Shown: in pieces, positions 23,201-33,502 of the stretch
How positions within the stretch are numbered: position 1 is the stretch's first letter
Layout of the letters: every line of letters begins with the position of its first letter
Origin: Fremontodendron californicum
Lineage: Eukaryota > Streptophyta > Magnoliopsida > Malvales > Malvaceae
Direction: 5' to 3'
DNA: 64,000 nucleotides
NCBI GenBank assembly: GCA_030761205.1
Contig: JAULJL010000021.1
Location: 12,009,160 to 12,073,159 of the forward strand
Made by a program: the position numbers and the translations under genes
Notes under the pieces: model-generated
Told to the model about the DNA's origin: nothing
The model's input: the letters and a program-made list of their open reading frames with translations, nothing else
Database searches by the model: none

Positions 23201-23911
23201 AAGTTAAATACATTGACATGAACAACATCATTGGTTGTGGCATTAATCAGAGGCCCTGGAAACATCCCATTGATAGTGATAACCTGTTAGCAAAACATAC
23301 ATTGTTTTCTCTTTTAGTGACAGAAAGAAATGCAAAAGGAAGTATTTAGTAAAACGCAGTTGCGAGCTATGTTACTCGGACTCTTCATATTTTCTAAAGT
23401 ATTTGTGTCCGACACATATTCAGACATGGATATAGAGTATGGGGTATGATCCTCCATATATATGAAAAAACTTAGTAAATTTTGAACATACCTGTGTGGG
23501 ACACATATCCGTATCCAACACTTACCTCCGAGTCTAGATAACTATGTTGCTCCGACTCTTCATTTTTCTTGAAGTACCCGTGTCCGACGCATATCTCGAC
23601 ATTGGTATGGGGATATGATCCCCTAAGGACCCTCTAAATATATGAAAAAACTTAAAATAAATCAAACATACTCGTGTCGGACATATACCCGTTTCCGACA
23701 CTCATACTCGAATCCGAATAACATAGCCAGATAACATAGGTTGCGAGTGATAGTATAAGCATGCCTGTTGCTCAACCGGCAAAGGGCTGAAACTATTGCT
23801 GAAGGAAACATTCCAATCTAGAAAGATATCAATGCCATTAGCCCTAGATGCAAAGACTGTAAGCAATGCTGCCCACACCACTATCCAATTGAGGTTGCTA
23901 GAACAGACCAT
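17234..23911 (-). CDS. SKU5-similar (SKS) monocopper-oxidase-like protein, copy B
   Basis: Eight coding exons, 564 residues: 23765-23911, 23174-23283, 22617-22887, 22091-22220, 20960-21311, 19680-20048, 18374-18630 and 17234-17292. Exons 2, 3 and 4 have exactly the same lengths as in copy A (110, 271, 130). Exon 7 equals copy A exons 7 plus 8 with the intron removed without adding or losing a base. Intron 1 has a GC donor (CAG|GCATGC) at the position of copy A's GT donor. Exon 4 needs the acceptor just before 22220; the nearer AG at 22214-22213 would break the frame. Family features are as in copy A: signal peptide, cupredoxin domains and lost copper ligands (FTWNG, DSWHFDGFSF). The tail is Ala-Pro-rich (APAPAPGP). 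The last intron holds a retroposed insertion. It appears intact; expression is unknown. Confidence 0.9.
17326..17342. repeat. Left target-site duplication of retroposed insertion
   Basis: AAAACTTGATAGAATTT, identical over 17 bases to 18311-18327 on the far side of the poly(A)-tailed insertion. Confidence 0.92.
17505..18230. mobile_element. MITE family D nested in the retroposed sequence
   Basis: The ends GATGAAAAAATCGGATTG and, read inward from the right, GTTGAAAAAATCGGACCG form an inverted pair. The subterminal regions have the family's ACCGG and CGATTGGACCGATTGAACCG words. A further hairpin element interrupts its centre. Confidence 0.75.
17733..18065. mobile_element. Hairpin element nested in MITE D
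   Basis: About 330 bp whose halves are inverted copies: TAATCATCCAAGCCCCTGTC on the left against GGGATTTAGATGATTATT on the right, and ATACAATCAATTAAGC against CTCAATTGATTGTAAT. Boundaries are approximate. Confidence 0.65.
18311..18327. repeat. Right target-site duplication of retroposed insertion
   Basis: AAAACTTGATAGAATTT, the second copy of 17326-17342, directly after the poly(A) tail. Confidence 0.92.
18666..18846. mobile_element. MITE family B in SKS-B intron 6
   Basis: 181 bp from CTATATTACTCGGATTC to AGTCAGAGCAACATAG. It is flanked by GTTATATG (18658-18665) and GTTAAATG (18847-18854), a 7-of-8 target duplication. Confidence 0.9.
19300..19660. mobile_element. Hairpin MITE family E in SKS-B intron 6
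   Basis: The ends are inverted: ATTGGCTCCTGAACTATAT at left and, read inward from the right, AATTGCCCCGAACTATATAC. The interior has words such as AAAATGCTGACTTGGCATG. Relatives lie at 20170-20950 and 51905-52130. Confidence 0.6.
20170..20950. mobile_element. MITE family E in SKS-B intron 5, split by a MITE D
   Basis: The left part begins near CCTTCGAACTATACACC. The right part holds AAAATGTTGATGTGACTTAG and ends near AAAAATTGTATAATTCGG. A family D copy sits between them at 20217-20680. Confidence 0.55.
20217..20680. mobile_element. MITE family D nested in MITE E
   Basis: The ends AAAAAAATCAGATCGGAGG and, inward from the right, TTAAAAAATCGGACAGAATC match the family D pattern of 2864-3267. The core shares AATATAGTTAATAATTAAC with that copy. 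Confidence 0.65.
21478..22004. mobile_element. hAT-type MITE family F in SKS-B intron 4
   Basis: 527 bp, from CAATGTTATCAAGAGAGCAAG to ACTTGATAATATTG. It is flanked by GATCAATT (21470-21477) and AATCAATT (22005-22012), a 7-of-8 target duplication. It is a diverged copy of 42003-42532, sharing for example GTTGGATACTCAAATATTGA with one change. Confidence 0.85.
22903..23087. mobile_element. MITE family B in SKS-B intron 2
   Basis: 185 bp from TTATGTTACTCGGACTTGG to AAATTGGAGCAATATAG. A perfect 8-bp target duplication ACCATCAC is present (22895-22902 and 23088-23095). Position and orientation match the copy in SKS-A intron 2. Confidence 0.93.
23367..23533. mobile_element. MITE family B in SKS-B intron 1, inverted
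   Basis: It starts CTATGTTACTCGGACTCTTC and runs to CTCCGAGTCTAG, where the next copy begins. The body carries GTGTCCGACACATATTC and GGGACACATATCCGTATCC. Confidence 0.85.
23542..23726. mobile_element. MITE family B in SKS-B intron 1, second copy
   Basis: 185 bp from CTATGTTGCTCCGACTC to CGAATCCGAATAACATAG. Flanks CTAGATAA (23534-23541) and CCAGATAA (23727-23734) are a 7-of-8 duplication. The left duplication lies in the end of the preceding B copy, so this is a B-next-to-B insertion. Confidence 0.9.
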
Positions 23912-23982
23912 TGGAGCAGTTTTGAAGTGAAAATAGTCTCTCTTTTTTTTTTCTTTTTTTGGATTCTTCCCTTACACCATGT

Positions 23983-23991
23983 GTTTAAATA
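23983..23991 (-). promoter_or_regulatory. Probable TATA box of SKS copy B
   Basis: TATTTAAAC on the minus strand, about 70 bases upstream of the start codon at 23911, followed by an A/G-rich leader. Confidence 0.45.
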
Positions 23992-23999
23992 GGCCTTAA

Positions 24000-24445
24000 A
24001 AGCTCCCATTGATATGCGCATATATATCAAAGGTTATTTTTTTGTTTCCTTCTATATGAGAAAAGGTGAAGCCTCCAAAGAAAATGGTCTAGGCCCTAGG
24101 GAAAAATAATGAGGCAAAAGGAAAGAAATGAAAATTCCAGCTCTATAGCATCAGCCCTGCAAAGAAAATATTCCTTTTAACAGAATAATAATTTATTTTT
24201 CAGCCATGGAAAGTTTTAAGCCGGCAATCACTGATGAGAATCTGTCCATAATATAAAGCTATTAAAGCCTTGGTTTTGTGCAATATTGATGATATGTTTG
24301 ACTCTGGCAAAGCTATAAGCTGTTTTCTGTTTTTTGACATATGCCAATTATCTAAAACTGGACGGCCATTATACAAATAGAGCAATATTTTTTTGCTGGT
24401 GTTTCATAAAAAAAAAATTACTGCTCGTGCCAACACTTTTGTCTC
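24000..24445. other. Upstream region of SKS copy B
   Basis: No gene or defined repeat was recognised. It probably holds the minus-strand promoter of copy B. Confidence 0.4.
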
Positions 24446-24990
24446 ACTATATTGGTTTCGGGCCGGGTCGGATATAGTATCAACACAATGTATACTTATC
24501 TAAGCCCGGTCCGGCTCGAAATATGGGTCTCAAATTCTGTTCAAATCCGTCTATATTTGTAAATGAGTAGTCCAAACCCGTTTAGACCCATCTATATTTT
24601 GTTTTTCTAAAAAATGTAAACAAATATTTTTGTTATTATTTAATTTTTATTAATTTTTTTTTATTAAGTTATAAAACATAGATAACATATTTTTAAATGT
24701 TTACACAATAATATTATATATATTTATTTATTTTTTATATGATATAATTTACATAATATATAAAATAATATATTATATAAATGAAAAACGGGTCGGGCTG
24801 GGCATGGGTCGGGCCGGGCTCGAGCTCAGGCCTTGATTGTTGGAGCCAAGGCCCGGTTCATTTTCTAAACTGGCCTCATTTTTTTGCCTAAACTCATATT
24901 TCGAATCTAATATTTTTGTCCAAACCCTCCTAAATATGAATGGGCTTTCGAGCTTGAACAAGTAGCTCAGCCCTTAAACATGTCTAATTG
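24446..24990. mobile_element. GGGCCGGG-type MITE, variant A2
   Basis: It has GGGCCGGGTCGGATATAG on the left and ACATGTCTAATTG on the right. Its middle shares long words with 51145-51860, such as GTCTATATTTGTAAATG, AACCCGTTTAG and CTAATATTTTTGTCCAAAC. It is a distinct relative of family A with longer ends. Confidence 0.6.
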
Positions 24991-25057
24991 CAATATATGA
25001 ACTGATAAATTTCAACTTTAAATTTATTCCATAATTACATATTATGTCAAAAAAATA

Positions 25058-27004
25058 GGGATGAGCAAAATTTTGGTTGAATCGATTAAACCTATCTTAG
25101 TCGGTTCATTGGTTCGATTCAGTCGGTTTCGATTATATAATTCGGTTTTAACGTGTTTAATCGATCAATTTACGGTTTAGGGTTTTATAAATCAAATCGA
25201 TTGAACAAACCGATAATTAATTAAAAAATAAATAATATTATTTATATTTAAATATACCTAAACCCAAATAATAATTTAACATTATCCAACTCAACCCAAC
25301 TCAATCTAATCCAAAAATAAACTAACCAAACCAATAATTCATAATTCAAATAAATAAAAAAATTCATAACCCAAACAAATAAAAAATACCTAATCCAAAT
25401 AATCAAAAACCCATGCCATAATTGACAAATAAACTATTTCTACTGAGACTTGTTAGAAAATCTTGTAGGCACTTAGCATTATTTCATTACTGCATATATA
25501 AAATAATATGAACAGAATATAAAATATTCAAATACGAATAAAAGAATACTCACAGTTAACGAAAGAATGAAAATCGAGTCAAGGTAAAACTTCTGATCTT
25601 AAGACGAATTTTGCCTACTTCTAGGGTGCTTGCAGAATGTATGCAAATTGTCTCTCAGGCCTCCTCGATTACATTGCTGTTGAGAGCACACTCGAAGCAA
25701 CACGGCGAACCAAAAATGCACGACTCTCTCTCAACACATAACAGAATACCGGAGTAAGAGAAGAAAATTTTCTGAGTGATTTAGTATTTAAAACAGACAT
25801 TGGAAGTCTGTATTTATAGGGAAACAAGAGTCTGTTCAGAACAAACAAACCCTTTGACACGAACCGATTCGGTCAAAGTCCGAATAGGCATGTCATAAAC
25901 CGAACGAATCTTTTTGGTCTGGTCCGAAAAGACATGTAATAAACTTGTTCGGTTCAAACAAGGCTGTTGAACAGACACGGTTCGATTCGGTCCGAACAGA
26001 CATCTTAATCAGACAGATCTCTTGGTTGGTGGAGCTGGTTCAGTTTGAACCGAAAATTTAAGTCGGTTGGGCAGTAAAAATTAATTACTGGCCCAAACCA
26101 GCCCGGCTTTATGGTGCGTAAGTGGTAACCTATTTTTGTGTAAGTCCTCATCCTTCACAAAAACTTAAGTGCCCATTGGGGTCTAATCCAACATGGAACC
26201 TAAGCCTATATAAACTATAAGCTTAAGCCTTTCTTTGTTTTATATGGGATTCCATACCATACACAACATCAATCAACTTTCTTCCTCTTCAAGAGGATAT
26301 TTATGAGACAAATTTCTCATTCAAACATGATATCAATTGTATATATTAATTATACATCGTGTATCTACTTACGACAACATACGTATTGATATATGTATTT
26401 CGCATTTATACACTCAAATTAATTATTGATATCCAACAAGACTATCCTATCACATCAAGTGAGTTGTATCTACAAAATTAAAATTTGTTAAGGGCACATT
26501 GAAAAAAAAATGTTGAATATTATTTCTTATAGGATGTTTTCATATTTCTTTCTCTTATATTCTCGTATTTTGCTTTTCCTGATTCTCAAAAGTTCTGCCT
26601 CCTTTGATATATCAATAACTTTTCTTTTTTGAGTACATTAGATATCAATATCCTTCCTTTCTGTTGTTATAATGCTTTGAGACATCAATACATGTTAGCT
26701 CTATTAAATTTGACATTCTTGGAATTTTTATCTTTCTTTTTTCTAAAACTCGAGTCAAAACCTAAAATTATTTTCAAGGGAAATTGGTCTTTAGACAACC
26801 TTCTGCCCATTTGTTTAATAGATCCAGATTCTAATTTTTAAGAGCCTTTTCTCACTGTCCTGCCCAAATCTTTGGAACCAAAAAAACCAACCAAACTGAT
26901 TTGGTACATTTTTTTGGTTTTGGGATATTTTTTGATCGATTCAGACGGTTTAATTGATTTTAGAAAATTTAAAATTGAACCGATCGAATGCTCACCTCTA
27001 TTAA
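25058..27004. mobile_element. TIR element interrupted by a solo LTR
   Basis: The left end TAGGGATGAGCAAAATTTTG and the right end, read inward, TAGAGGTGAGCATTCGATCG are inverted relatives, and both sides carry CGATTGAACC-type words. A 988-bp solo LTR with its own target duplication sits inside. The boundaries are less certain than those of the LTR. Confidence 0.5.
25451..26438 (+). mobile_element. Solo LTR of a retrotransposon
   Basis: 988 bp beginning TGTTAG and ending CCAACA, the usual TG...CA ends with short inversion. It is flanked by a perfect 5-bp target duplication AGACT (25446-25450 and 26439-26443). A TATA-like CTATATAAAC near 26196 suggests transcription from the plus strand. No internal domain or second LTR is present, so it is the product of LTR-LTR recombination. 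Copia or Gypsy origin cannot be told from the LTR alone. Confidence 0.88.
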
Positions 27005-27124
27005 AAAATACAAATATTTGAAACAAATTAGTGGAAAAATAACATGACTCTTGAGAAAAAATAAAACTGAAAACTTCAAATGATTTGAGGGAAGCCATGA
27101 AATTAAATTTAAGCAATCAAAATA

Positions 27125-27600
27125 CCGAATGATTCAGGTCTGACTCGAAAAAATTCAAATTCGGCTCGATCATTGTCGAGCCAAATTGAGCTCGAGCTCG
27201 AACAGCTTGAGTTATCGAGTGAGCTGAGTTCAAGCATCTTAATGTCTGGCTCGAATAGCTCGCAAGCTTAATTGAATTTAATATATATTTTATTATTTTT
27301 AATTGGTATTGAGAAAAATCTCAATTCAGACTCAAGCTCGAACACAAATAATCAAATTTGAAATCGAGCATGAGAATCGAGCTTTTTTTTTATTAGGTAA
27401 ACGAGTCTAATCGAGTTCGTTTTTACTAAGTAAACAAGCCTAATCGAGCTTAATCAAGCAAGCTCGAGCAATTCAATTTTTATCTTAAATTGAGCTTGAA
27501 CTTTAAAAATTAAACTTAATCGAGCTGAAATAGAATTTCGAGCTGCAAGTTTCGAGTCAAGCTTCTTACTGCTTGAGACTCGACTGATTACACCTCTAGC
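27125..27600. mobile_element. GCTCGAG-rich repeat element
   Basis: Many TCGAGC/GCTCGA words occur in both orientations around an AT core. The right side, read inward, begins AGAGGTGTAATCAGTCGAG, a common plant MITE-like end. The left end is unclear. Confidence 0.5.
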
Positions 27601-28013
27601 TACAGTATTACTTCTGCAGCATAATCCTAAACTTCCAATGTTCTTGGACTGTTACAATTAACCTTGTACAAAATTGATAAATACATAAATACAACATTTA
27701 ATCCTAAACAAGTTCAGCTCAATTTCAACCCTAACATTCCATTACGGACAAAATGCACCACAAGCATTGGACTAGACTTCTATAATAGAAAAGTAAGAGA
27801 CTGCAGCAATTTATAAGTTAATACTTCTATAATTCTAGTCTAGTTATCCAAACAAACCAAATGCACAATAGAAGAGTTTTGAAGGCAAAAACAAACACCA
27901 AGAGTGCTTATTGTTATTGAAACTACAGGGTCACAAAATAACACAATATGAGCCACCCCCATCAGTAATTTTGTATTAAACCTTTTCACCATCCCCCTTA
28001 ACCTAAAATGGAA
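27601..28013. other. 3' flank of the bZIP60-like gene
   Basis: It probably contains the 3' UTR of the minus-strand gene. Nothing else was recognised. Confidence 0.5.
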
Positions 28014-29806
28014 CTAAAATTCCACAAACATGAAATGAAATTCCTTCATCTTTGTCCTTGATGCCTTGCATCTCCTACTCTTCACAAAAGACTGTCCTAC
28101 CAGGTTAATCCCTGCCCCTCTTGGAGCCACTCTTTCCGGACCTCTCTTTTCGTCGTTTGCTGGCGGAACTGCCTCCAGAAGAGACTTGGGCAGTTTTGGC
28201 AGGGTGAACAGGCACATGATGCCCAGGAACCAAAGCAGGGAACCCAACAGCAGGGATTCTGCAAAGCAAAAAAAAAAAAAACTACTCAACAGGCCTAAAA
28301 GAATAAACCATCATAATAGAAACACTATCCTAGTAAGTAACAAAAATACAAAAAGCATCAAGTTTCTCCAAGGCCAGTGAAGATTATTAAGGTGTTAATC
28401 TTTATCAGATAAGAAGCATATTAAGCCACAAAACAGCCCTTCTCTTGAAATCTATACTTCTCCAATAATAGGCTTATGCAAGAAGGGAAAAAAAAAACTT
28501 TAAAGTTAAAAACAAAACCGATTTGTACATTTCTCATCTACTATGCTAGTACTCCTTTTCATTTAGTTTCAATTTGTTGATTGGTAACACAGATATCAAG
28601 TATATCGAAATGCATCGACACTAAAAAATTAAAAAAAAAAACCCTAACCAAGCTTCAGTTAACTTGGGCAAGGTTGAACATTTGCCAACCTCAAAGTCGA
28701 AAAACACACTTGCAGAGGCCGTAAACCAGTATCTATTTGTTATATTGCTCTAACCCTTCATTTTTCTTGAAATACCCGATGCATATTTGGACATAAGTAA
28801 GTGGATATGAGCCTCCAAATACAAAAAACTTTAAAAAAAATTAAATATATCTATATCAAACACATATCCGTATCCGATACTCAAACCCAAGTACGAGTAA
28901 CTAGTTTATTTGTGAAGACAAGAAGACTACTTTCTTCCTATTGTAATATAAACAGAAGACAATGGAAGCAAGGAGAGATTATGGTTTAGTGGATCATATC
29001 ATACCCAACAAGAGCACAGCAGACTCCTGCTTGGCCGAGGATGCATCAAATGCACAACCCTTATGCAAAGTAAAACGAAGAGCTTGATTCTCTGCAATGA
29101 AGCACTGAAGCATGCGGCTCAGTCTCCTACATTCTCCTTCTAAATACCTACTCTTCATCTCAAGATCCTTAACATACATTTTCTTCCTCTCCCTTGATCT
29201 CACAGCTGCATCTCTATTTCTCAATTGCCTAAAAAAATCAGATCAATCAAATACATTAAACCCATTTTATTATCTTCAAACTAGACATGCAGCCAATAAA
29301 TTTGCAATAAAATACAATTTAGTTTTCTAATTCAATCGCAAGAAAGGAAATGCCAGAAACCATATCAAGAGTCAGAAAAAAGGAACCTGAAAATGAACAA
29401 TAGTGAAAGATGATAAATTGGGAATTATCCATTTATACCTCTTCTGTTTCTTAGCAATGGGATCATCTTTATCGATGTTGTTGTGGGTCTGGTTTTGTTT
29501 GGGGAAATCCGCGTCATCGATGGCCTCACCGCTGCCACTAGAAGGCGAATCAACCAGTAAATCTGCCAAAAAATCATCATCGGAGACAGGTTGAGTCTCA
29601 ACCCTGTCATTAAAATGATCGTCCTCCATCAAAACCTTCTCGATCTCCCCGATCCACGAAGATACCACCGGTTCTTGATCGGGATTTTGGGTGGACAAAG
29701 GTTGAGGAGGCGCTTGTGTTACCGGTTCTGGTTGATTTTCTAAGAGATTTCCAAAATCGGGTAAGTCAACCTCGAGCAACAGGCTATCCCAATTGATTTC
29801 CTCCAT
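28014..29806 (-). CDS. bZIP60: bZIP60-like ER-stress transcription factor
   Basis: Three exons, 278 residues: 29439-29806, 29005-29228 and 28014-28258, all GT-AG. The acidic N-terminal half is followed by the basic region (KKQKR, joined at the exon 1/2 junction to QLRNRDAAVRSRERKK, about 118-138) and a leucine zipper. A hydrophobic segment near 200-215 (SLLLGSLLWFLGIMCLF) and a lumenal tail with KSRRCKASR follow. Arabidopsis bZIP60 is an ER-anchored sensor whose mRNA is cut and rejoined by IRE1, exchanging the membrane anchor for a basic nuclear tail; the architecture and tail motif here match it. The predicted spliced frame is described separately. The long exon 1 and short C-terminal exon are typical. 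Identity is strong; the IRE1 cut sites are inferred. Confidence 0.92.
28228..28258 (-). promoter_or_regulatory. Putative IRE1 splice-site hairpin in bZIP60 mRNA
   Basis: At the start of exon 3, AATCC pairs with GGGTT around a loop containing CTGCTGT (28253-28247), which fits the CxGxxGx loop consensus of IRE1 targets. Removing 23 bases (28250-28228) moves translation to another frame that stops at 28105-28107. This replaces the hydrophobic segment with a 40-residue tail rich in Lys and Arg (KRRKERS, SKRGRD). The first cut site is supported by the loop; I did not find a second perfect loop, so the exact excised length is a guess. Confidence 0.6.
28740..28902. mobile_element. MITE family B in bZIP60 intron 2, inverted
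   Basis: TATATTGCTCTAACCCTTC at left, CATATCCGTATCCGATACTC near the right, and ending AGTACGAGTAAC. It is diverged but clearly family B. Confidence 0.8.
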
Positions 29807-30019
29807 AAATACCCAAAAGACTAGGAAAGGAAAGGAAAGTTGAAATTTATTAGTATTTACAGAGGAAGAAGAAGAGAGAAATCATGTACAAGGTCGGAGG
29901 ACATGAAATTGAATCAAGCAAAAAGAGAAAACAACGCTACTTCTACTAAATTCTAAATTCTGTTTCCTTCGAGATGAAGGCTTCCCTCAGTTTGTGATGA
30001 ATGAATATATCTGTACCTA

Positions 30020-30030
30020 TATATTAAAAG
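30020..30030 (-). promoter_or_regulatory. Probable TATA box of bZIP60
   Basis: AATATATAGG on the minus strand, about 215 bases upstream of the start codon. No P-UPRE or ERSE-like CCACG motif was found in the 300 bases inspected. Confidence 0.4.
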
Positions 30031-31299
30031 GATCCCTCGAGAGATACTGTAGCAGGGAATAAGCCAGACAACAACAGCTGTTTTTTGGGGTTTTTTATTT
30101 TATTTTATTGGAAAATTACAAAATAGGTTGTTAGATTTAAAATATTTTATAGTTATTATAATAAATAATTATTAATAAGGAAATAATTTTTTTGGTTTTA
30201 TGAGTGATACTAAAAAATTGGATATCCGATATTATTTAATCCATCATTTGTGGATTCGAATATTGTGAATTTGGGTAATTTATGGATTCAGATATTGATT
30301 TACTATCCACAGAGGATTTAGATATGAACTCTTGGATATCCGTTATATGAATCCACTTTGATTTTGATTCAGATAATGTCGGATATTCAAATCCGTTATC
30401 CGAATCCACTAAATTTATGTGAATAAAGGATTTAGATATCCAAATTCGATATTCATTTACATATTTAGTTTTTATTTGATTTTATATTTTTATTTTTTAA
30501 AATAAATAATTTAATAAATTCAGATATTTAACGGATTTGAAAATCCGACGGATATTACTTTTTAAATCGGATGTGGATTTTAATAGTGATATTCGGATAG
30601 TAAGCGGATAATAAATGAATTTATATATCATATAAATTAAATGAATTCAGATATTTAAAAAATTGTTTATATATGATCTGCTGTCATCCCTATTTGTGAC
30701 CAATTTTTTTTGGAATAATTACAAAATTAATAAAAAAAATATTTTCTATTTATTATCATAATATTAAATAATTATTAGTAAAAAAAAAGAATAATTTTTT
30801 TTTGAAAAGCATGTAATCAAGAGTGAATTTTTATTTTTTAAAGAATTACAAAATGAACCAATAAATTAAAAAATGTTTATTATCTATTATTATACAGTAA
30901 ATAATTATTTATAAGGAAGTAGAAAAAACATTATTTGAACAGAAAAATTGCAATTATTTTTTATATTTTGAGAAGAAAAAAAAATTAACAGGAGTAATTG
31001 ATCGGTTTGGACTCTTACAATCGAAGAATGTGAAATCTGATTGGTAAAAATTGACTTAAGGATTTTTTTCGATAAACTTGTCATTTGATTTTATAAAAAG
31101 TTAAATTTTATAGATTTATGTTTTTTATTTAAAATTGATTTAGTTATAAAAAAATTTATTTGTGAAGAAGATATAATTTGAAATATTTAATTTTTATATT
31201 AAAAAATATAATTATTTAAACATATAAATATATATTAAAAATTTAAAAATATATTTAAATAAATAAAAACTATTTAATATAATTAAAATTATATAAAAA

Positions 31300-31337
31300 A
31301 TTTAAGTACCAGGCGAAGCGGGGGGAAAACATTCTAG
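31300..31337 (+). mobile_element. Helitron-like 3' terminus
   Basis: AGGCGAAGCGGGGGGAAAAC shortly before CTAG and T resembles the GC-rich hairpin plus CTRR 3' end of plant Helitrons. The matching 5' TC end was not located. Confidence 0.45.
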
Positions 31338-31683
31338 TTTATATAAAAACAGAATAATTAAAAGTTAAATTATACTAATATTAAAAAGAGTGACTGAGTT
31401 TATAGAATGAGTTAATAAGATACCAACTCAATTAATAAATTTTTTAAAAAAAATCAAAAATAAATTTATAATATAAAATACAATACAATTAAAATTTTAA
31501 GTATTTTACTTTTAAAAAAATTACTACACTGTGACATCATCATCAAATAACTTTCTTATTTATTTTTAAAAAAAGTTACCTACATGGCTACATCCTATAT
31601 TATTAGATAAATTTATTTTAATATATAATTTTTTTCAACTCAATCTTTATTTCATTTTTACTCATATTGTGAGTGTGCAGTAT

Positions 31684-32071
31684 TTAATCTTTACTATTAT
31701 TATAAAGAGAGTGGTTGAGTTGGTGTCACGAGTCAAGTGATACCAACTCAGTCAAAAAAATTACAAAAAATCCAAAATCAAATAATAGCAAAAAATAAAA
31801 AATGGGGCATTTATGTATTTTAAATTTTTTAAACTAAGTTTGCATTTTACAAAACTCTTCTATATCTATTAACGTAAATTTAGTTTTGATAAAATCATAA
31901 AAAACAGTTTTTTAACTTTCCTTTTCTCCACTAAATCACTATGTGTTTTAACTTCTTTTTTTCTCCACTATGACATTATTTATAATTTTTATTATTTATG
32001 TTTTTTATTTAATTTTTTTTTAATATTAAAGAAGAAATATCACATGCATTTGTATGTGTCATAAAAGCTAG
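31684..32071 (+). mobile_element. Helitron-like non-autonomous element
   Basis: It begins TCTTTACTATTATTATAAAG and GAGAGTGGTTGAGTTGG, then GAGTCAAGTGATACCAACTC, and ends AAAAGCTAGT. Related 5' parts occur at about 31375, 32080 and 50125. There is no terminal inverted repeat and no target duplication, as expected for Helitrons, but the evidence is thin. Confidence 0.4.
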
Positions 32072-33462
32072 TTATATATAATGTGGTTGATTAAATTGGT
32101 ATCATGAGACATCCATTCAGTTAAAAAGAAATACAAAAAACCAAAAATTAAATTATAATAGTAAAACAAAATTAAAGATATTTAGGTGTTCTAATTTTAA
32201 AAAATAACTACCAACTAAAAAACTACTCATATTTTTAAATATCTTTTATTTTTTTAAAACAATAATTATTCACTTATATTTTTTATTTTTTAAAAATGCA
32301 ATATCTTTTTTTCGGGCATTTTGTGGGTGTAGTATTTTAAATGTAAAATTGTACCATTGATCTTTTACTTAGGTCTTAGAGGAAATGAGGGATTTAACTT
32401 TTATAGATTCATTTTTACAAATTGAGTTTTTTTTTTTAATTTATCAATTATAAAATTTATTTTAATTTTTCAAATAGTCATGCTAACCTAATCATTGACT
32501 ATGATAAGGTGACATTAATTTGCAAGAGGATATCACCTATTACTATATTACAATTAATCAATTATAATTTAAAATATATGATTTATCAAAATTTTATATG
32601 AAACTTACATTTATAAGTGGTGAAGTTTTAAAAATAAATAAAATTAAAATTATTTAAAATTTGAAAATTCAGTAATATGCACAATGAATTTTAATACAAC
32701 TATTTTATATTAAAAAAATAATTGTTTTTTTTTATAAAAAATTACATTTTAATTTTTAATTCTTTAAAATACTATTTACTTTCACATCCATACATACCTC
32801 TTAAATTTTACTTCAATAATTTAAAAAATAATAATACATTATTTGCTAATATAGACTTAATATAGCAAAACTATCTTGCCATTTTTAATCTAAAAATCGA
32901 ATATTTTAAGAGAAATTATCCTAGTAGAATCTACAAGCATAATTAGAAAATGATACATATTTTTTAGAGTATAGTAAAAAAAATAAAAAAAAACTAATCT
33001 TGAGGCCGACCAACTTAATCGAAAAGTATTATTACTACTATATAATTATTTAATTTAATTTTAATATAAAAATCTTTTTGACATCTTATATAAATATATA
33101 AAAGCCAAAAAATTTGGCAAAAAAGAAAAATATCCCATGTGTATACTCTATAATGTTGACATGTGGACAATCTTTAAAAATCGTCATGTGTCTTCTAATA
33201 AATACATTTTATTTTATTTTATGCATTTTTATTTTTAAAAATAATTCAAAAAAACTAAATTGATTACATTTATTTTTTATTATTATTTACCTTAAATACT
33301 TATCAATTAAATTTATATTAAAGGTAATTAAACTTTAATTATCATTATTAATACATAGAATAATTTTGTGTCATCTTTTCCCAATTATAAGTATTCAACT
33401 CTTGAATTACATTTATGCAAAAAAAAATGTTCACAACTTATTTATTGATTCCATCTTTTAAG

Positions 33463-33499
<37 letters not shown>
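33463..33499. repeat. (TA)n microsatellite
   Basis: About 36 bases of pure TA. Confidence 0.95.

Positions 33500-33502
<3 letters not shown>

Noticed and set aside
25669..25860. Minus-strand frame inside the solo LTR
   Set aside because: It lies within LTR sequence and has no retroelement protein motif.
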